Of a stretch of 14,604 nucleotides of DNA, positions 1-7,394 are shown piece after piece. Made by a program: the position numbers and the translations under genes. The stretch covers positions 1 through 14,604 of the forward strand of contig JAFOBK010000180.1 of NCBI GenBank assembly GCA_017381835.1, given 5' to 3'. The number at the start of each line of letters is the position of its first letter. Position 1 is the stretch's first letter. Source of the stretch: Oscillospiraceae bacterium (GTDB lineage: Bacteria > Bacillota_A > Clostridia > Oscillospirales > Oscillospiraceae). Below the pieces are notes generated by a model that saw only the letters and a program-made list of their open reading frames with translations, made no database searches and was not told the DNA's origin.

Positions 1-573
1 ATCGAAGATGATTACGATTCGGAGTTTCGCTTCAATGCCCATCCCATGCCCGCCATGCACACCCTGGACGGCGGCAAAAAGGTGATTTACCTCAATACCT
101 TCTCCAAGACGCTGGCCCCCTCTATTCGTATCAGTTACATGGTGCTGCCGGGGGAGCTGATGGATATTTTCCGGAAAAAACTGGGTTTTTACAGCTGCAC
201 GGTGCCCAGCTTCGAGCAGCACACCCTGGAGCGGTTCATCAGCCGGGGACATTTTGAAAAGCACATCAACCGGATGCGAAAACTCTATAAAGCCATCCGC
301 AACCGGGTTCTCTCCGCCATCACCGGCTGCTCCAAAGCGTCCCACTTTACCATATTGGAAGAGCATGCGGGACTTCATTTTCTGCTGCAGGTAAACTCCC
401 CGCTGACCGATGCCCAGTTGACGGATGTATGCCGAAATCTCGGTTTGCGGGTGGCACCCTTAAGCAGCTATTATCGCAATCCCGAAGAAAACTCCCACTG
501 TCTGGTAATCAACTACTCCGGTCTGACGGAGGATACCCTTGCCAAACTGGAAGGAATTTTGAAAAACCTTTAA
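1..573 (+). CDS. MocR/GabR-type PLP-dependent transcriptional regulator, C-terminal fragment
   Basis: Partial gene; the reading frame is open from base 1, so the N-terminal GntR-type winged helix and the first part of the aminotransferase domain lie outside the window. The 190 residues present are the C-terminal part of a fold-type I aminotransferase domain. The fragment opens with the EDDYDSEFR motif typical of MocR regulators (D3 and Y5 match the GabR residues contacting PLP). FSKTLAPSIRI follows, with K36 as the predicted PLP-binding lysine and R43 seven residues later; the 31-residue Y-to-K spacing matches GabR. Such proteins use PLP or a PLP adduct as effector and often control vitamin B6, GABA or amino-acid genes. 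The target here cannot be told, because the divergent neighbour is outside the window. The C-terminus has about the normal length for the family. A stand-alone aminotransferase is less likely given the EDDY motif. Confidence 0.9.
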   Translation: MEDDYDSEFRFNAHPMPAMHTLDGGKKVIYLNTFSKTLAPSIRISYMVLPGELMDIFRKKLGFYSCTVPSFEQHTLERFISRGHFEKHINRMRKLYKAIRNRVLSAITGCSKASHFTILEEHAGLHFLLQVNSPLTDAQLTDVCRNLGLRVAPLSSYYRNPEENSHCLVINYSGLTEDTLAKLEGILKNL

Positions 574-694
574 GAAAAATATAACTTAATATTTACTTAA
601 TAAAATCCCGCTTTTTTTCTTAAAATCTTCAGGGTACTATATAGTTACTAAGATTCAATTTTTCATTTTTCCTTTCCTCTTTTCTTCAAGCATG

Positions 695-727
695 AACCGC
701 AGGCGGCAACCTGCGGTTTTTGCTTTT
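695..727 (+). terminator. Intrinsic terminator after the MocR gene
   Basis: Nine-base perfect stem (695-703 with 710-718, AACCGCAGG/CCTGCGGTT), a six-base loop and a T-rich tail to 727. It lies about 120 bases after the MocR stop. The stretch between (574-694) is AT-rich and holds no gene that I can support. Confidence 0.7.
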
Positions 728-888
728 GTCGGGACGCCCCGACAGGCGATTCGTGCACAGTGCATTCCGTTTCGTTACTTCCCTTACCCGCTCGGTATCG
801 GCACATTGCGCGATATCGAGTATTTCTTTTTGTCGGGACACTCCCGACGGGCAGTTCGTGCACAGTGCATTCCGTTTCGTTACTTCCC
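723..888. repeat. Tandem intergenic repeat, two copies about 105 bases apart
   Basis: Copies at 723-783 and 826-888. Both begin with a CTTTT(T) run followed by a small GTCGGG...CCCGAC hairpin (728-743 and 832-848). Both end in a perfectly shared 34-base block (750-783 and 855-888) that starts TTCGTGCACAGTGCATTCCG. The hairpin loops differ in sequence and by one base while the stems are kept. No plausible protein is encoded. The block resembles a REP-like or mobile intergenic repeat; the family is not recognised. Confidence 0.75.
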
Positions 889-1045
889 ATATCCTGTTGC
901 GGTGCCCGACATTCTCCTCGGCATCGAAATGCCAGCGTCGACTGTCGACCGCTGCCACTCGCTCAGGTCGCTCCTCCCGCCACCGGCGGCGCTCCCATCG
1001 CTCCCCGCTCGGTATCGTTTCGTTGTGCGACATCGCGTATTTTAA
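787..1045. repeat. Second intergenic repeat motif (copies at 787-825 and 1004-1043) and inverted repeat
   Basis: A perfect 14-base match CCCGCTCGGTATCG (787-800 and 1004-1017) is followed in both copies by a diverged, alignable stretch ending (C/G)ATATCGAGTATTT or (C/G)ACATCGCGTATTT. Between the copies lies a near-perfect inverted repeat at 933-954 (CAGCGTCGAC / GTCGACCGCTG). Together with the 723-888 repeats this makes a GC-rich non-coding block of about 325 bases between the MocR terminator and the lacI terminator. No gene is supported in it. Confidence 0.6.
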
Positions 1046-1094
1046 AACAAAATCCGCCTCCTGATGCAGGATCCTGACATCGGGAGGCGGATTT
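1043..1094 (-). terminator. Intrinsic terminator of the lacI-family gene
   Basis: Long stem (1050-1066 pairing with 1078-1094, core AAATCCGCCTCC/GGAGGCGGATTT, one G-T wobble) with an 11-base loop. On the minus strand it is followed by a T-rich tract (TTTTGTTTTAAAA). It begins 12 bases after the lacI stop. Confidence 0.85.
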
Positions 1095-1105
1095 TCTTCT
1101 TTATT

Positions 1106-2119
1106 TTATCCGATTTTCTTAACACTGCTGCGCTCTACCAGCGTGGTGCGAATGGCATTTCTGTTTTGGTGTTCTGCACCCTGAATGATTTGATACAGCA
1201 GTTCCATAGCCTTGGCACCCAGCAGTTCCTTATCAAAGGTCATGGTACTCAAAGCAGGATCCAGATAGCGGGACACCAGCAGGTCATCAATACCGACCAC
1301 GGAGATATCCTCGGGAATCCGGATGTTCCTTTCTTTCAGCCGGCGGATCACGTCAATGGCTACCGCGTCGCAGCTGCAAAGCAGCGCTGTAGGAAGTGTT
1401 CCATGCTCCAGCATCTTATCCACAGCCGCTTCCGTAGAAGCCTGGGAGAAGGGAATCTTGGCTACCCAATCGGGATTGCAGGAAAGTTCCATTTCCTTCA
1501 GATAATCCGTAAAGCCCCGGAAGGTATTGGCGCAGTGCTCCGCCGGTGTCTGGGGGCCGATAAAGCCGATATTGGTATGTCCGTTCTGATGCAGATACCG
1601 GGCAGCCTGGTAGGCTGCATCATAATAATCCACCTCCACCATAGGCAGACCCGAAGTGGCCGGCAGGTGGGCATCCACGCACACAACGGGGATATTCTCC
1701 TTCTGCAGCTGGTTCAGCAGACCGGGATCATCGATCTGATTGAGGATAATACCGTCGCAGTCCTTACTGCGGACAGACTCGATCAGCTGCTCGCAGGCTA
1801 CATCCTCTTCTACCAGGGTAAAAATAATGCTGTAGCCCAGGGACTTACCCTCTTTAAAGACGCCGCTCAGGGTCTCCAGCGCAAACTGATTATACAGGCC
1901 ATAGGCATACTGCTTCAAAACTACATGGATGGTAAAGCTCTTGCCCAGATTCAGGCGGCGGGTATGCACATTGGGAATAAAATCCGTCTGGCGGATTATT
2001 TCCTGAACCTTCTGCCGGGTAGCCTCACTGACACCGGGGCGGTTATTCAAAACGAATGAAACGGCGGTGGTGGAAACGCCGGCCATTCGCGCAATATCTT
2101 TAATGGTTAGGTTAGCCAT
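1106..2119 (-). CDS. LacI-family transcriptional regulator
   Basis: A 337-aa sugar-type repressor of normal family length. The N-terminal LacI helix-turn-helix (residues 4-26, TIKDIARMAGVSTTAVSFVLNN) and hinge helix are followed by a periplasmic-binding-protein-like effector domain. Recognisable family pieces are DGIILNQ, GHTNIGFIGP, PTALLCSCDAVAIDVIRRL and IRIPEDISVVGIDD. A start five codons upstream (2134) is possible, but its ATG lies directly against the ribosome binding site GAGAGGGG, which is correctly spaced for 2119, so 2119 is preferred. It is the last gene of a minus-strand series downstream of xylulokinase and DUF1292, but it has its own promoter and terminator. The effector is unknown; a pentose or pentitol is a guess from the neighbouring xylulokinase. 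Its own promoter contains an operator-like sequence, so autorepression is likely. Confidence 0.92.
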   Translation of the reverse strand: MANLTIKDIARMAGVSTTAVSFVLNNRPGVSEATRQKVQEIIRQTDFIPNVHTRRLNLGKSFTIHVVLKQYAYGLYNQFALETLSGVFKEGKSLGYSIIFTLVEEDVACEQLIESVRSKDCDGIILNQIDDPGLLNQLQKENIPVVCVDAHLPATSGLPMVEVDYYDAAYQAARYLHQNGHTNIGFIGPQTPAEHCANTFRGFTDYLKEMELSCNPDWVAKIPFSQASTEAAVDKMLEHGTLPTALLCSCDAVAIDVIRRLKERNIRIPEDISVVGIDDLLVSRYLDPALSTMTFDKELLGAKAMELLYQIIQGAEHQNRNAIRTTLVERSSVKKIG

Positions 2120-2159
2120 AGGTACCCCTCTCATCTACTAAAAAGATTAGTATATCTTC

Positions 2160-2187
2160 ATTATATGCAATTTGCGCGATTACACAA
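2160..2187 (-). promoter_or_regulatory. Promoter of the lacI-family gene
   Basis: On the minus strand, -35 TTGTGT (2182-2187), a 16-base spacer and a consensus -10 TATAAT (2160-2165). The predicted start is about 30 bases upstream of the ATG. The spacer is almost filled by an operator-like sequence (2166-2175). Confidence 0.7.
2166..2175. promoter_or_regulatory. Candidate LacI-family operator, promoter-proximal copy
   Basis: TGCAATTTGC, an interrupted inverted repeat (GCAA / TTGC around one base), lies between the -35 and -10 elements of the lacI promoter. Binding there would block RNA polymerase. The same ten bases recur at 2249-2258. Assignment to this regulator is inference. Confidence 0.45.
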
Positions 2188-2248
2188 GGGGCAATTGGCT
2201 TATGTTCATTTTTTGGTAAAATCTGCAAATAATTCCGGGTCAAAAAAG

Positions 2249-2258
2249 TGCAATTTGC
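2249..2258. promoter_or_regulatory. Candidate LacI-family operator, upstream copy
   Basis: Second exact copy of TGCAATTTGC, in the same orientation, 83 bases (close to eight helical turns) from the promoter-proximal copy. It sits between the terminator of the DUF1292 gene and the lacI promoter. The spacing would suit repression by looping. Confidence 0.4.
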
Positions 2259-2262
2259 CCGC

Positions 2263-2294
2263 AAAAAACCGCCGTTGGAATGCAACGGCGGTTT
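2263..2294 (-). terminator. Intrinsic terminator of the xylulokinase-DUF1292 unit
   Basis: Twelve-base perfect stem (2266-2277 with 2283-2294, AAACCGCCGTTG/CAACGGCGGTTT) and a five-base loop, followed on the minus strand by TTTTTTGC. It lies eight bases after the DUF1292 stop. Confidence 0.88.
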
Positions 2295-2301
2295 GCTAAT
2301 G

Positions 2302-2592
2302 TTAATCCGCGAAGTTCAGGACGTCTTTATAACGCTCCTTAAAGATTGCGTAAACGGCATCCAGGATTCCTTCATCCTCAACTGCCACATAATTCTCGTT
2401 CTCCTCATCCACGGGCTGGATCTCCAGGATCACGATTTCAGCGGACTCCTCATCCAGGGGCATCAGGATCAGGTACTCCTTGCCCTGGTACTGGATGCAA
2501 TCCAGGTACTCGAACTCCATATCTACGCCGTTTTCGTCGGTCAGGGTCAGGATGGATTCTTCCTCTTCCATCAAAATCTCGTTGTTTTCCAT
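2302..2592 (-). CDS. DUF1292 family protein
   Basis: A 96-aa acidic cytoplasmic protein. The pattern of an acidic start (MENNEILMEEEESILTLTDENG), a central EFEYLDCIQYQGKEYLILMP segment and an EEIVILEI-like strand followed by EENENYVAVEDEGILDAVYAIFKERY is typical of DUF1292 (YrzB-like) proteins, common in Firmicutes and of unknown function. GGAG six bases before the ATG supports the start. It follows xylulokinase by 56 bases with no terminator or evident promoter between, so it is probably co-transcribed with it. DUF1292 genes more commonly sit near alanyl-tRNA synthetase/yrrK-type housekeeping genes, so the place after a sugar kinase is somewhat unusual. Confidence 0.88.
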   Translation of the reverse strand: MENNEILMEEEESILTLTDENGVDMEFEYLDCIQYQGKEYLILMPLDEESAEIVILEIQPVDEENENYVAVEDEGILDAVYAIFKERYKDVLNFAD

Positions 2593-2648
2593 AATAACTC
2601 CTTATTCATTTATATTTTGAATGCGGCTGTTTTGGTTACCGCTGTTTT

Positions 2649-4133
2649 TTATTCTGCCATCAGATCCGCAAACAAGCCCTTGCAGGCAGGATAGATCTTC
2701 CGGAACTGCTGATAACGCTTTTCATATTTGGCGACCAGCCTTTCTTCCGGCTCCACCTTGGATGCCACAGCTACGAATTTATCGCACACATCCTGCACGC
2801 AGCCATAAGCGCCGCAGGCTACCATAGCAAGCATAGCGCCGCCCATACCGGGACCCTGCTCGGAAACCGGGCACTCCAGGGTCATATTCAGCACATTGGC
2901 CAAAATCCGCTTCCACAGTGCGCTCTTGGCGCCGCCGCCGCAGATCTTGGAGGTCTTGATTTCAATACCAAGGGAACGGGCAACCTCCACACTGTCGCGA
3001 ATAGCAAAGGCCACGCCCTCCAGCACCGCCTGCGTAAGGTCAGCACGGGTGGTGTCCATGGTCATGCCGATAAAGGTACCCCGGGCATTGGTGTCGTTAA
3101 TGGGGCTGCGCTCGCCCATCAGGTAGGGCAGGAAATAGGTATGATTTTCACCCAGCTTATCCTCGGTAATAGGTGCCTGCTCACCGGCATAGTCGGAAGT
3201 GCCGTAAATATCCTCCAGCAGCCACTTATTGCAGGAGGCCGCAGAGAGCATACAGCCCATCAAATGGTAGCCGCCATCCGCGTGAGCAAAGGCATGGAGG
3301 GCATTGGTGCTGTCCACACCGAAATTCCTGGAGGAGATAAATACCGTACCGGAAGTACCCAGCGAAATATTGCAGCCGCCTTCGCCCACAACGCCGGTAC
3401 CAACTGCGGCAGCTGCGTTATCGCCTGCGCCGGCTGCCACCTTCACACCGTCACCCAGGCCCAAAGCCTTGGCAATGTCAGGTTTGACTGTGCCGATACA
3501 ATCATAACTTTCAAAGAGCGCAGGCATCTGTGCTTCACAGACACCGCAAATATCCAGCATCTGCTTGCTCCAGCACTTATGCTCCACATCCAGCAACAAC
3601 ATTCCGGAGGCATCAGAGTAATCACAGGCATGCACACCGGTGAGAATGTAGTTTACATAATCCTTCGGCAGCATGATCTTTGCGATCTTTCCGAAATTCT
3701 CCGGTTCATTTTCCTTGACCCACAGCACCTTTGGGGCAGTAAAGCCGGCAAAGGCAATGTTAGCCGTCAGCTCCGAAAGAGTCTTCTTTGTGATCTCATT
3801 GTTCAGATAGTCCACCTGCTTGGCGGTTCTGCCGTCATTCCACAAAATCGCGGGCCGGATCACACGGTCTTCTTCATCCAGGATCACCAGGCCATGCATC
3901 TGGCCGCCGCAGCCGATACCGGCCACCTGCTCACCGTCAAAGCCACGGAGCAGCTCCGGAATGCCTTCCATCACCGCTTTGCGCCAATCCTCCGGGTTCT
4001 GCTGGCTCCAGCCGGGCTGGGGAAACTCCAGGGGATATTCCTTGGTCACAACATTCTTAATTTCGCCCAGCTCATCCATCAGCAGAAGCTTTGCCGCGGA
4101 TGTACCCAGGTCGATGCCGATGTACAGATTCAT
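2649..4133 (-). CDS. xylB: Xylulokinase (FGGY carbohydrate kinase)
   Basis: A 494-aa cytoplasmic kinase that by family phosphorylates D-xylulose with ATP to xylulose 5-phosphate, feeding the pentose phosphate pathway. The N-terminal ATPase-fold motif GIDLGTSAAK is at residues 6-15 (D8). QMHG (78-81) and LWND.R (97-102) are typical of xylulokinases and shape the sugar site. GAGDNAAAAVGTG (from 235) holds the predicted catalytic base D238, near the position of D233 in E. coli XylB. The C-terminal domain carries SLGTSGTVF and the nucleotide-site segment ICGGGAKSALWKRILAN. Length is normal for the family. The start has AAGGAGAG seven bases upstream. No xylose isomerase or sugar transporter is in view, so the sugar could instead come from a pentitol or L-xylulose route. 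DUF1292 follows directly. The LacI-type regulator downstream may control it, but no copy of that regulator's putative operator is seen in this promoter. Confidence 0.93.
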   Translation of the reverse strand: MNLYIGIDLGTSAAKLLLMDELGEIKNVVTKEYPLEFPQPGWSQQNPEDWRKAVMEGIPELLRGFDGEQVAGIGCGGQMHGLVILDEEDRVIRPAILWNDGRTAKQVDYLNNEITKKTLSELTANIAFAGFTAPKVLWVKENEPENFGKIAKIMLPKDYVNYILTGVHACDYSDASGMLLLDVEHKCWSKQMLDICGVCEAQMPALFESYDCIGTVKPDIAKALGLGDGVKVAAGAGDNAAAAVGTGVVGEGGCNISLGTSGTVFISSRNFGVDSTNALHAFAHADGGYHLMGCMLSAASCNKWLLEDIYGTSDYAGEQAPITEDKLGENHTYFLPYLMGERSPINDTNARGTFIGMTMDTTRADLTQAVLEGVAFAIRDSVEVARSLGIEIKTSKICGGGAKSALWKRILANVLNMTLECPVSEQGPGMGGAMLAMVACGAYGCVQDVCDKFVAVASKVEPEERLVAKYEKRYQQFRKIYPACKGLFADLMAE

Positions 4134-4157
4134 GGGATCACTCTCCTTTTTCTTATC

Positions 4158-4186
4158 ATACTATAACCCTTCCGAAAAATCCACAA
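4158..4186 (-). promoter_or_regulatory. Promoter of xylulokinase
   Basis: Minus strand: -35 TTGTGG (4181-4186), 17-base spacer, -10 TAGTAT (4158-4163). It abuts the T tract of the upstream symporter terminator. The ribosome binding site AAAAGGAGAG (4141-4150) follows. Confidence 0.5.
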
Positions 4187-4214
4187 AAAAATCCCCCGGC
4201 CAACCGGCCGGGGG
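4186..4214 (-). terminator. Intrinsic terminator of the symporter gene
   Basis: Nine-base GC stem (4193-4201 with 4206-4214, CCCCCGGCC/GGCCGGGGG) with a four-base loop. On the minus strand it is followed by ATTTTTTTG. It lies 37 bases after the symporter stop. Confidence 0.92.
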
Positions 4215-4250
4215 AAGGTAGATTCGGTAAGTCAGAAAGGATCTGAAAGA

Positions 4251-5480
4251 TTACTGCTTAGCAGCCTTCTTTGCAGCAGCCTTGCGCTCCATGCTGGAGA
4301 CGATAACTGCGCAGGAAGCGTCACCGGTGATGTTCAGCACGGTACGGCCCATATCGAAGATACGGTCAACACCTGCGACCAGTGCGATACCCTCAACAGG
4401 CAGACCGACGGACTGCAGAACCATAGCCAGCATGACCATGCCTGCGCCGGGAACGCCAGCGGTACCGATGGAAGCCAGGGTAGCGGTGATAACGATGGTA
4501 GCCATCTGGCTCAGGGTCAGATCGATGCCGAAGCAGGATGCGATGAAGATCGCGCAGACGCCCTGGTAGATAGCGGTGCCGTCCATGTTGATAGTTGCGC
4601 CCAGAGGCAGAACGAAGGAAGCAACTTCCTTGTCAGCGCCCAGCTTCTCGGAGCACTCCAGAGTCAGGGGCAGAGTACCAACGGAGGAAGCAGAGGAGAA
4701 TGCGAAGATCATAGCGGGGGACATGCCCTTGAAGAACTTCAGGGGGCTCATACCGCCCAGAGTCTTAACGGTGGTGGAGTAAACGATAACAGCGTGCAGG
4801 ACGTAGGAAACATAAGCAACCAGCAGAACCATTGCCAGGGAGCCAACGATCATTGCGCCGTTAGCGGCAACAACGGGAGCCAGCAGGCAGAAGACACCGA
4901 TGGGGCTCAGCTTCAGGATCAGTTCCATGACCTTCATGAAGACTTCGTTCAGCTGCTCAATGCCCTTGCGGACGCCGTCAGCCTTATCGCCAATCAGGAT
5001 GATGCCGAAGCCAACCAGCAGAGCGATAACGATGATCTGCAGCATGTTAGCATTTACCAGAGGAGCCAGGAAGTTGGAGGGGAAGATGTCAACCAGAACC
5101 TGCATGAAGGGAGTTGCTTCCTTGGCTTCATACTCCAGACCGGAGGTAGCCAGAGCGGGGAACAGGCCCTTGCACAGCTGACCCATAACCAGACCGATGA
5201 GGATTGCCACAGCAGTGGTGCCCAGGTAGTAGATGATGGTCTTTGCGCCGATGGAGCCGACCTTCTTGATGTCCTTCATGGAGATCATACCGGCCAGGAT
5301 GGAGAACAGAACGATGGGGCAGACGATGAACTTCAGCAGATTCAGGAAGATGGTACCGAAGGGCTTGATGTAGTTGTTCAGGAAGTCAGGATTCTTGCCG
5401 AACAGCAGGCCAACAACAATAGCCAGAACCAGAGCGATGAAGATCTGTGCTGCCAAATTGGACTTGATTTTCTTCAACAT
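4251..5480 (-). CDS. Dicarboxylate/glutamate:cation symporter (DAACS family, GltP/DctA-like)
   Basis: A 409-aa integral membrane protein of the GltPh/DctA fold, importing acidic amino acids or C4-dicarboxylates with Na+ or H+. The order of signature elements is complete: re-entrant hairpin 1 with the serine-rich FSSASSVGTLP (261-271), NMDGT in TM7 (298-302), hairpin 2 with GTAGVPGAG (339-347), and TM8 DRIFDMGRTVLNITGD (372-387). In TM8 the D, D, R, T, N, D spacing equals D390, D394, R397, T398, N401 and D405 of GltPh. The arginine (R379) is kept, arguing for an acidic substrate and against a neutral amino-acid exchanger. Aspartate, glutamate, succinate or fumarate cannot be told apart. The C-terminus is a short Lys/Ala tail. 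GAGGAAAA precedes the ATG. It is monocistronic, with its own promoter and terminator. Codon use looks strongly biased (CTG for Leu, ATC for Ile), hinting at high expression. Confidence 0.94.
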   Translation of the reverse strand: MLKKIKSNLAAQIFIALVLAIVVGLLFGKNPDFLNNYIKPFGTIFLNLLKFIVCPIVLFSILAGMISMKDIKKVGSIGAKTIIYYLGTTAVAILIGLVMGQLCKGLFPALATSGLEYEAKEATPFMQVLVDIFPSNFLAPLVNANMLQIIVIALLVGFGIILIGDKADGVRKGIEQLNEVFMKVMELILKLSPIGVFCLLAPVVAANGAMIVGSLAMVLLVAYVSYVLHAVIVYSTTVKTLGGMSPLKFFKGMSPAMIFAFSSASSVGTLPLTLECSEKLGADKEVASFVLPLGATINMDGTAIYQGVCAIFIASCFGIDLTLSQMATIVITATLASIGTAGVPGAGMVMLAMVLQSVGLPVEGIALVAGVDRIFDMGRTVLNITGDASCAVIVSSMERKAAAKKAAKQ

Positions 5481-5538
5481 TTGTTTTTCCTCTTTTCTTT
5501 TGAAATTTTAGAAACTTTTCCTTCATTTCTACCCCTTT

Positions 5539-5567
5539 ATTTTAGTTTAGTTTTGACAAAAAGTCAA
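5539..5567 (-). promoter_or_regulatory. Promoter of the symporter gene, with palindrome over the -35
   Basis: Minus strand: -35 TTGACT (5562-5567), 17-base spacer, -10 TAAAAT (5539-5544), about 60 bases upstream of the start codon. The inverted repeat TTGAC-AAAAA-GTCAA (5553-5567) covers the -35 and could be a regulator site. Confidence 0.6.
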
Positions 5568-5709
5568 CAGCAGCGAAATTCAAAATACATTATTATGCAA
5601 AATGCAGAAAAACGCCCCTCATCACCCCCCTCTGCGGCTGGTGTTAAACGGTCTATTCTTGTATAAAATACCCAACGCCCCCAAGTGCGCCCTCTTTCTT
5701 CCCGTCACA

Positions 5710-5730
5710 ATGTTTTTTCTAAAAAAACAT
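5710..5730. repeat. AT-rich palindrome upstream of the NSS transporter promoter
   Basis: Twenty-one bases ATGTTTTTT-CTA-AAAAAACAT with nine-base arms, ending 19 bases before the predicted -35 at 5750. It could be an operator or simply a weak hairpin. The surrounding stretch (5568-5709), between two divergent genes, holds no gene. Confidence 0.4.
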
Positions 5731-5749
5731 TTGTTTTTCTGGAAAGTAC

Positions 5750-5778
5750 TTGCATTATTTTTAATTTGGTAGTACACT
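5750..5778 (+). promoter_or_regulatory. Promoter of the NSS transporter
   Basis: -35 TTGCAT (5750-5755), 17-base spacer, -10 TACACT (5773-5778). The predicted leader is about 35 bases. A second possible -10 (TATAAA, 5662-5667) has no good -35. Confidence 0.5.
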
Positions 5779-5819
5779 GTAAAAGTTGTTTGATTTCTTG
5801 CGTTTCGGAGGTTTTACTT

Positions 5820-7235
5820 ATGGAGAACAAACAAAGCCGCAGTTCCTTCTCCGGCCGCCTGGGTTTTGTCCTGGCAGCAGCCGGAAGTGCTGTTGGACTT
5901 GGAAATATTTGGCGTTTCCCCTACCTGGCAGCCAAAGATGGCGGCGGTGTCTTTCTGCTGTTCTATCTGATTTTGGCCTTGACCTTTGGCTTTACATTGC
6001 TGATCACAGAAATTTCCATCGGCAGAAAAACCGGCCAGAGTCCCCTGACTGCTTACCGCTTCATTCATCCTAAGATGGGATGGGTCGGCTTGCTGGCCTC
6101 TCTGATCCCGGCGCTGATCCTGCCTTACTACTGCGCCATCGGCGGTTGGGTGCTGAAGTATCTGGCCACCTTCCTGACTCTGCAGGGCAGCGCTGCAGCT
6201 ACCGACACCTTCTTCACCGGTTTTATCACCGGAACCTGGGAGCCCATTATTTGGTTCCTGATCTACATCGGCGCTACCACCCTGGTGGTATATAAAGGTG
6301 TCAACAAGGGTGTTGAAAAGCTCTCCCGTGTGCTGATGCCCATTCTGCTGGTACTGGTCATGGGAATTGCTGTGTTCTCTCTGTTCCTGCGCCATACCGA
6401 TGACAGTGGTGTTACCCGCACCGGTCTGCAGGGCCTGATGGTCTATGTCATTCCCAACTTTGAGGGCATGACCCTGAAGCAGTTCTTTGTGGTGCTGACC
6501 GATGCCATGGGCCAGCTGTTCTACTCCATCAGCGTAGCTATGGGTATTATGATCACCTACGGTTCCTATGTTAAGAAGTCCGATGACCTGAACAAGTCCG
6601 TCAACCAGATTGAGTTGTTTGATACACTGGTGGCATTCCTGGCAGGTATGATGATTATCCCCGCCGTGTTCACCTTCATGGGCGCCGAAGGCCTGTCCAA
6701 CAGCGGTCCTGCGCTGATGTTCGTGGCTCTGCCCAAAGTCTTCTCCGCCATGGGCAATGTGGTGGGCGGTATCGTCGGCATTATCTTCTTTGTCACCGTC
6801 GCGTTCGCTGCGCTGACTTCCTCCGTTTCCATTATGGAGGCTCTGGTTTCCTGCCTGATGGATCGGTTCCACATCAGCCGCAAGAAGTCTTCTATGATCA
6901 TTGCCGGAGCCAGCGCCATTGTGGGCATTCTGGTATGCCTGGGTTACAACGCGCTGTACTTCGAAGCTGTGCTGCCTAATACCCCCGCCGGTAAGAACGC
7001 TCAGATCCTGGATGTTCTGGATTACCTGAGCAACTACATTCTGATGCCTGTTGTGTCCATCGCCACCTGCATCTTCATCGGCTGGATCGTAAAGCCCAAG
7101 ACCATTATCGAAGAAGTGACCCATGGCGGTCATAAGTTCGGCCGCGAAAAGCTGTATGTTGTGATGATCAAATTCGTCACCCCCGTACTGCTGACCCTGC
7201 TGCTCCTGCAGGCTTTGGGTCTGATCAAGTTCTAA
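5820..7235 (+). CDS. Neurotransmitter:sodium symporter (NSS) family amino-acid transporter
   Basis: A 471-aa membrane protein of the LeuT/MhsT/TnaT family, importing an amino acid with Na+. TM1 carries the hallmark AAAGSAVGLGNIWRFPY (19-35), whose unwound part binds substrate and Na+. TM6 is seen as DAMGQLFYSISVAMGIMITYGSY (near 228-250), and the Na2-site TM8 segment as FAALTSSVSIMEAL. The hydrophobic profile fits 11 to 12 helices, the common bacterial form. The frame stays open upstream to an ATG at 5685, but CGGAGG (5806-5811), eight bases before the ATG at 5820, fixes the start there; the extra 45 residues would not match the family. It has its own promoter and terminator. The substrate cannot be read from sequence; hydrophobic or aromatic amino acids are usual for this class. 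The TetR-type gene downstream is a candidate regulator. Confidence 0.94.
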   Translation: MENKQSRSSFSGRLGFVLAAAGSAVGLGNIWRFPYLAAKDGGGVFLLFYLILALTFGFTLLITEISIGRKTGQSPLTAYRFIHPKMGWVGLLASLIPALILPYYCAIGGWVLKYLATFLTLQGSAAATDTFFTGFITGTWEPIIWFLIYIGATTLVVYKGVNKGVEKLSRVLMPILLVLVMGIAVFSLFLRHTDDSGVTRTGLQGLMVYVIPNFEGMTLKQFFVVLTDAMGQLFYSISVAMGIMITYGSYVKKSDDLNKSVNQIELFDTLVAFLAGMMIIPAVFTFMGAEGLSNSGPALMFVALPKVFSAMGNVVGGIVGIIFFVTVAFAALTSSVSIMEALVSCLMDRFHISRKKSSMIIAGASAIVGILVCLGYNALYFEAVLPNTPAGKNAQILDVLDYLSNYILMPVVSIATCIFIGWIVKPKTIIEEVTHGGHKFGREKLYVVMIKFVTPVLLTLLLLQALGLIKF

Positions 7236-7252
7236 GAAAAGCCAAAAGCGTC

Positions 7253-7290
7253 CCCCTGGCGCGGCTTAAGTCGTGCCAGGGGTTTCACTT
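7253..7290 (+). terminator. Intrinsic terminator of the NSS transporter
   Basis: Stem CCCCTGGC/GCCAGGGG (7253-7260 with 7275-7282), extendable by four weaker pairs, then the T-rich but broken tail TTTCACTTT. It starts 18 bases after the stop. The weak tail may allow some read-through toward the tetR-type gene. Confidence 0.65.
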
Positions 7291-7371
7291 TACAATTTGC
7301 TTCACTGCATAACCAAAAGAGAGGAGCACACAGCAGATCACTTTATCGTTTACAAAAAGTTTATTTTTCAG

Positions 7372-7383
7372 GGCAATATTGCC
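7372..7383. promoter_or_regulatory. 12-base perfect palindrome upstream of the tetR-type promoter
   Basis: GGCAATATTGCC ends 12 bases before the -35 of the tetR-type gene. Position and symmetry suit a regulator site, perhaps for autoregulation. Nothing else in the 233-base gap between the two genes looks functional apart from the terminator and promoter. Confidence 0.35.
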
Positions 7384-7394
7384 GCCCGCAGCTA

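Noticed and set aside
663..1077. Several overlapping small open frames in the repeat block after the MocR gene
   Set aside because: They merely translate the intergenic repeats, with repeated peptides in several frames and no ribosome binding site.
1064..5666. Plus-strand open frames at 1064-2059, 3141-4166 and 4794-5666
   Set aside because: Each lies opposite a well-supported minus-strand gene and has low-complexity Gln/His or Asp/Gln-rich translations.
5814..7133. Minus-strand open frame of 439 codons opposite the NSS transporter
   Set aside because: His/Gln/Gly-rich antisense translation; the plus-strand protein has clear family motifs.
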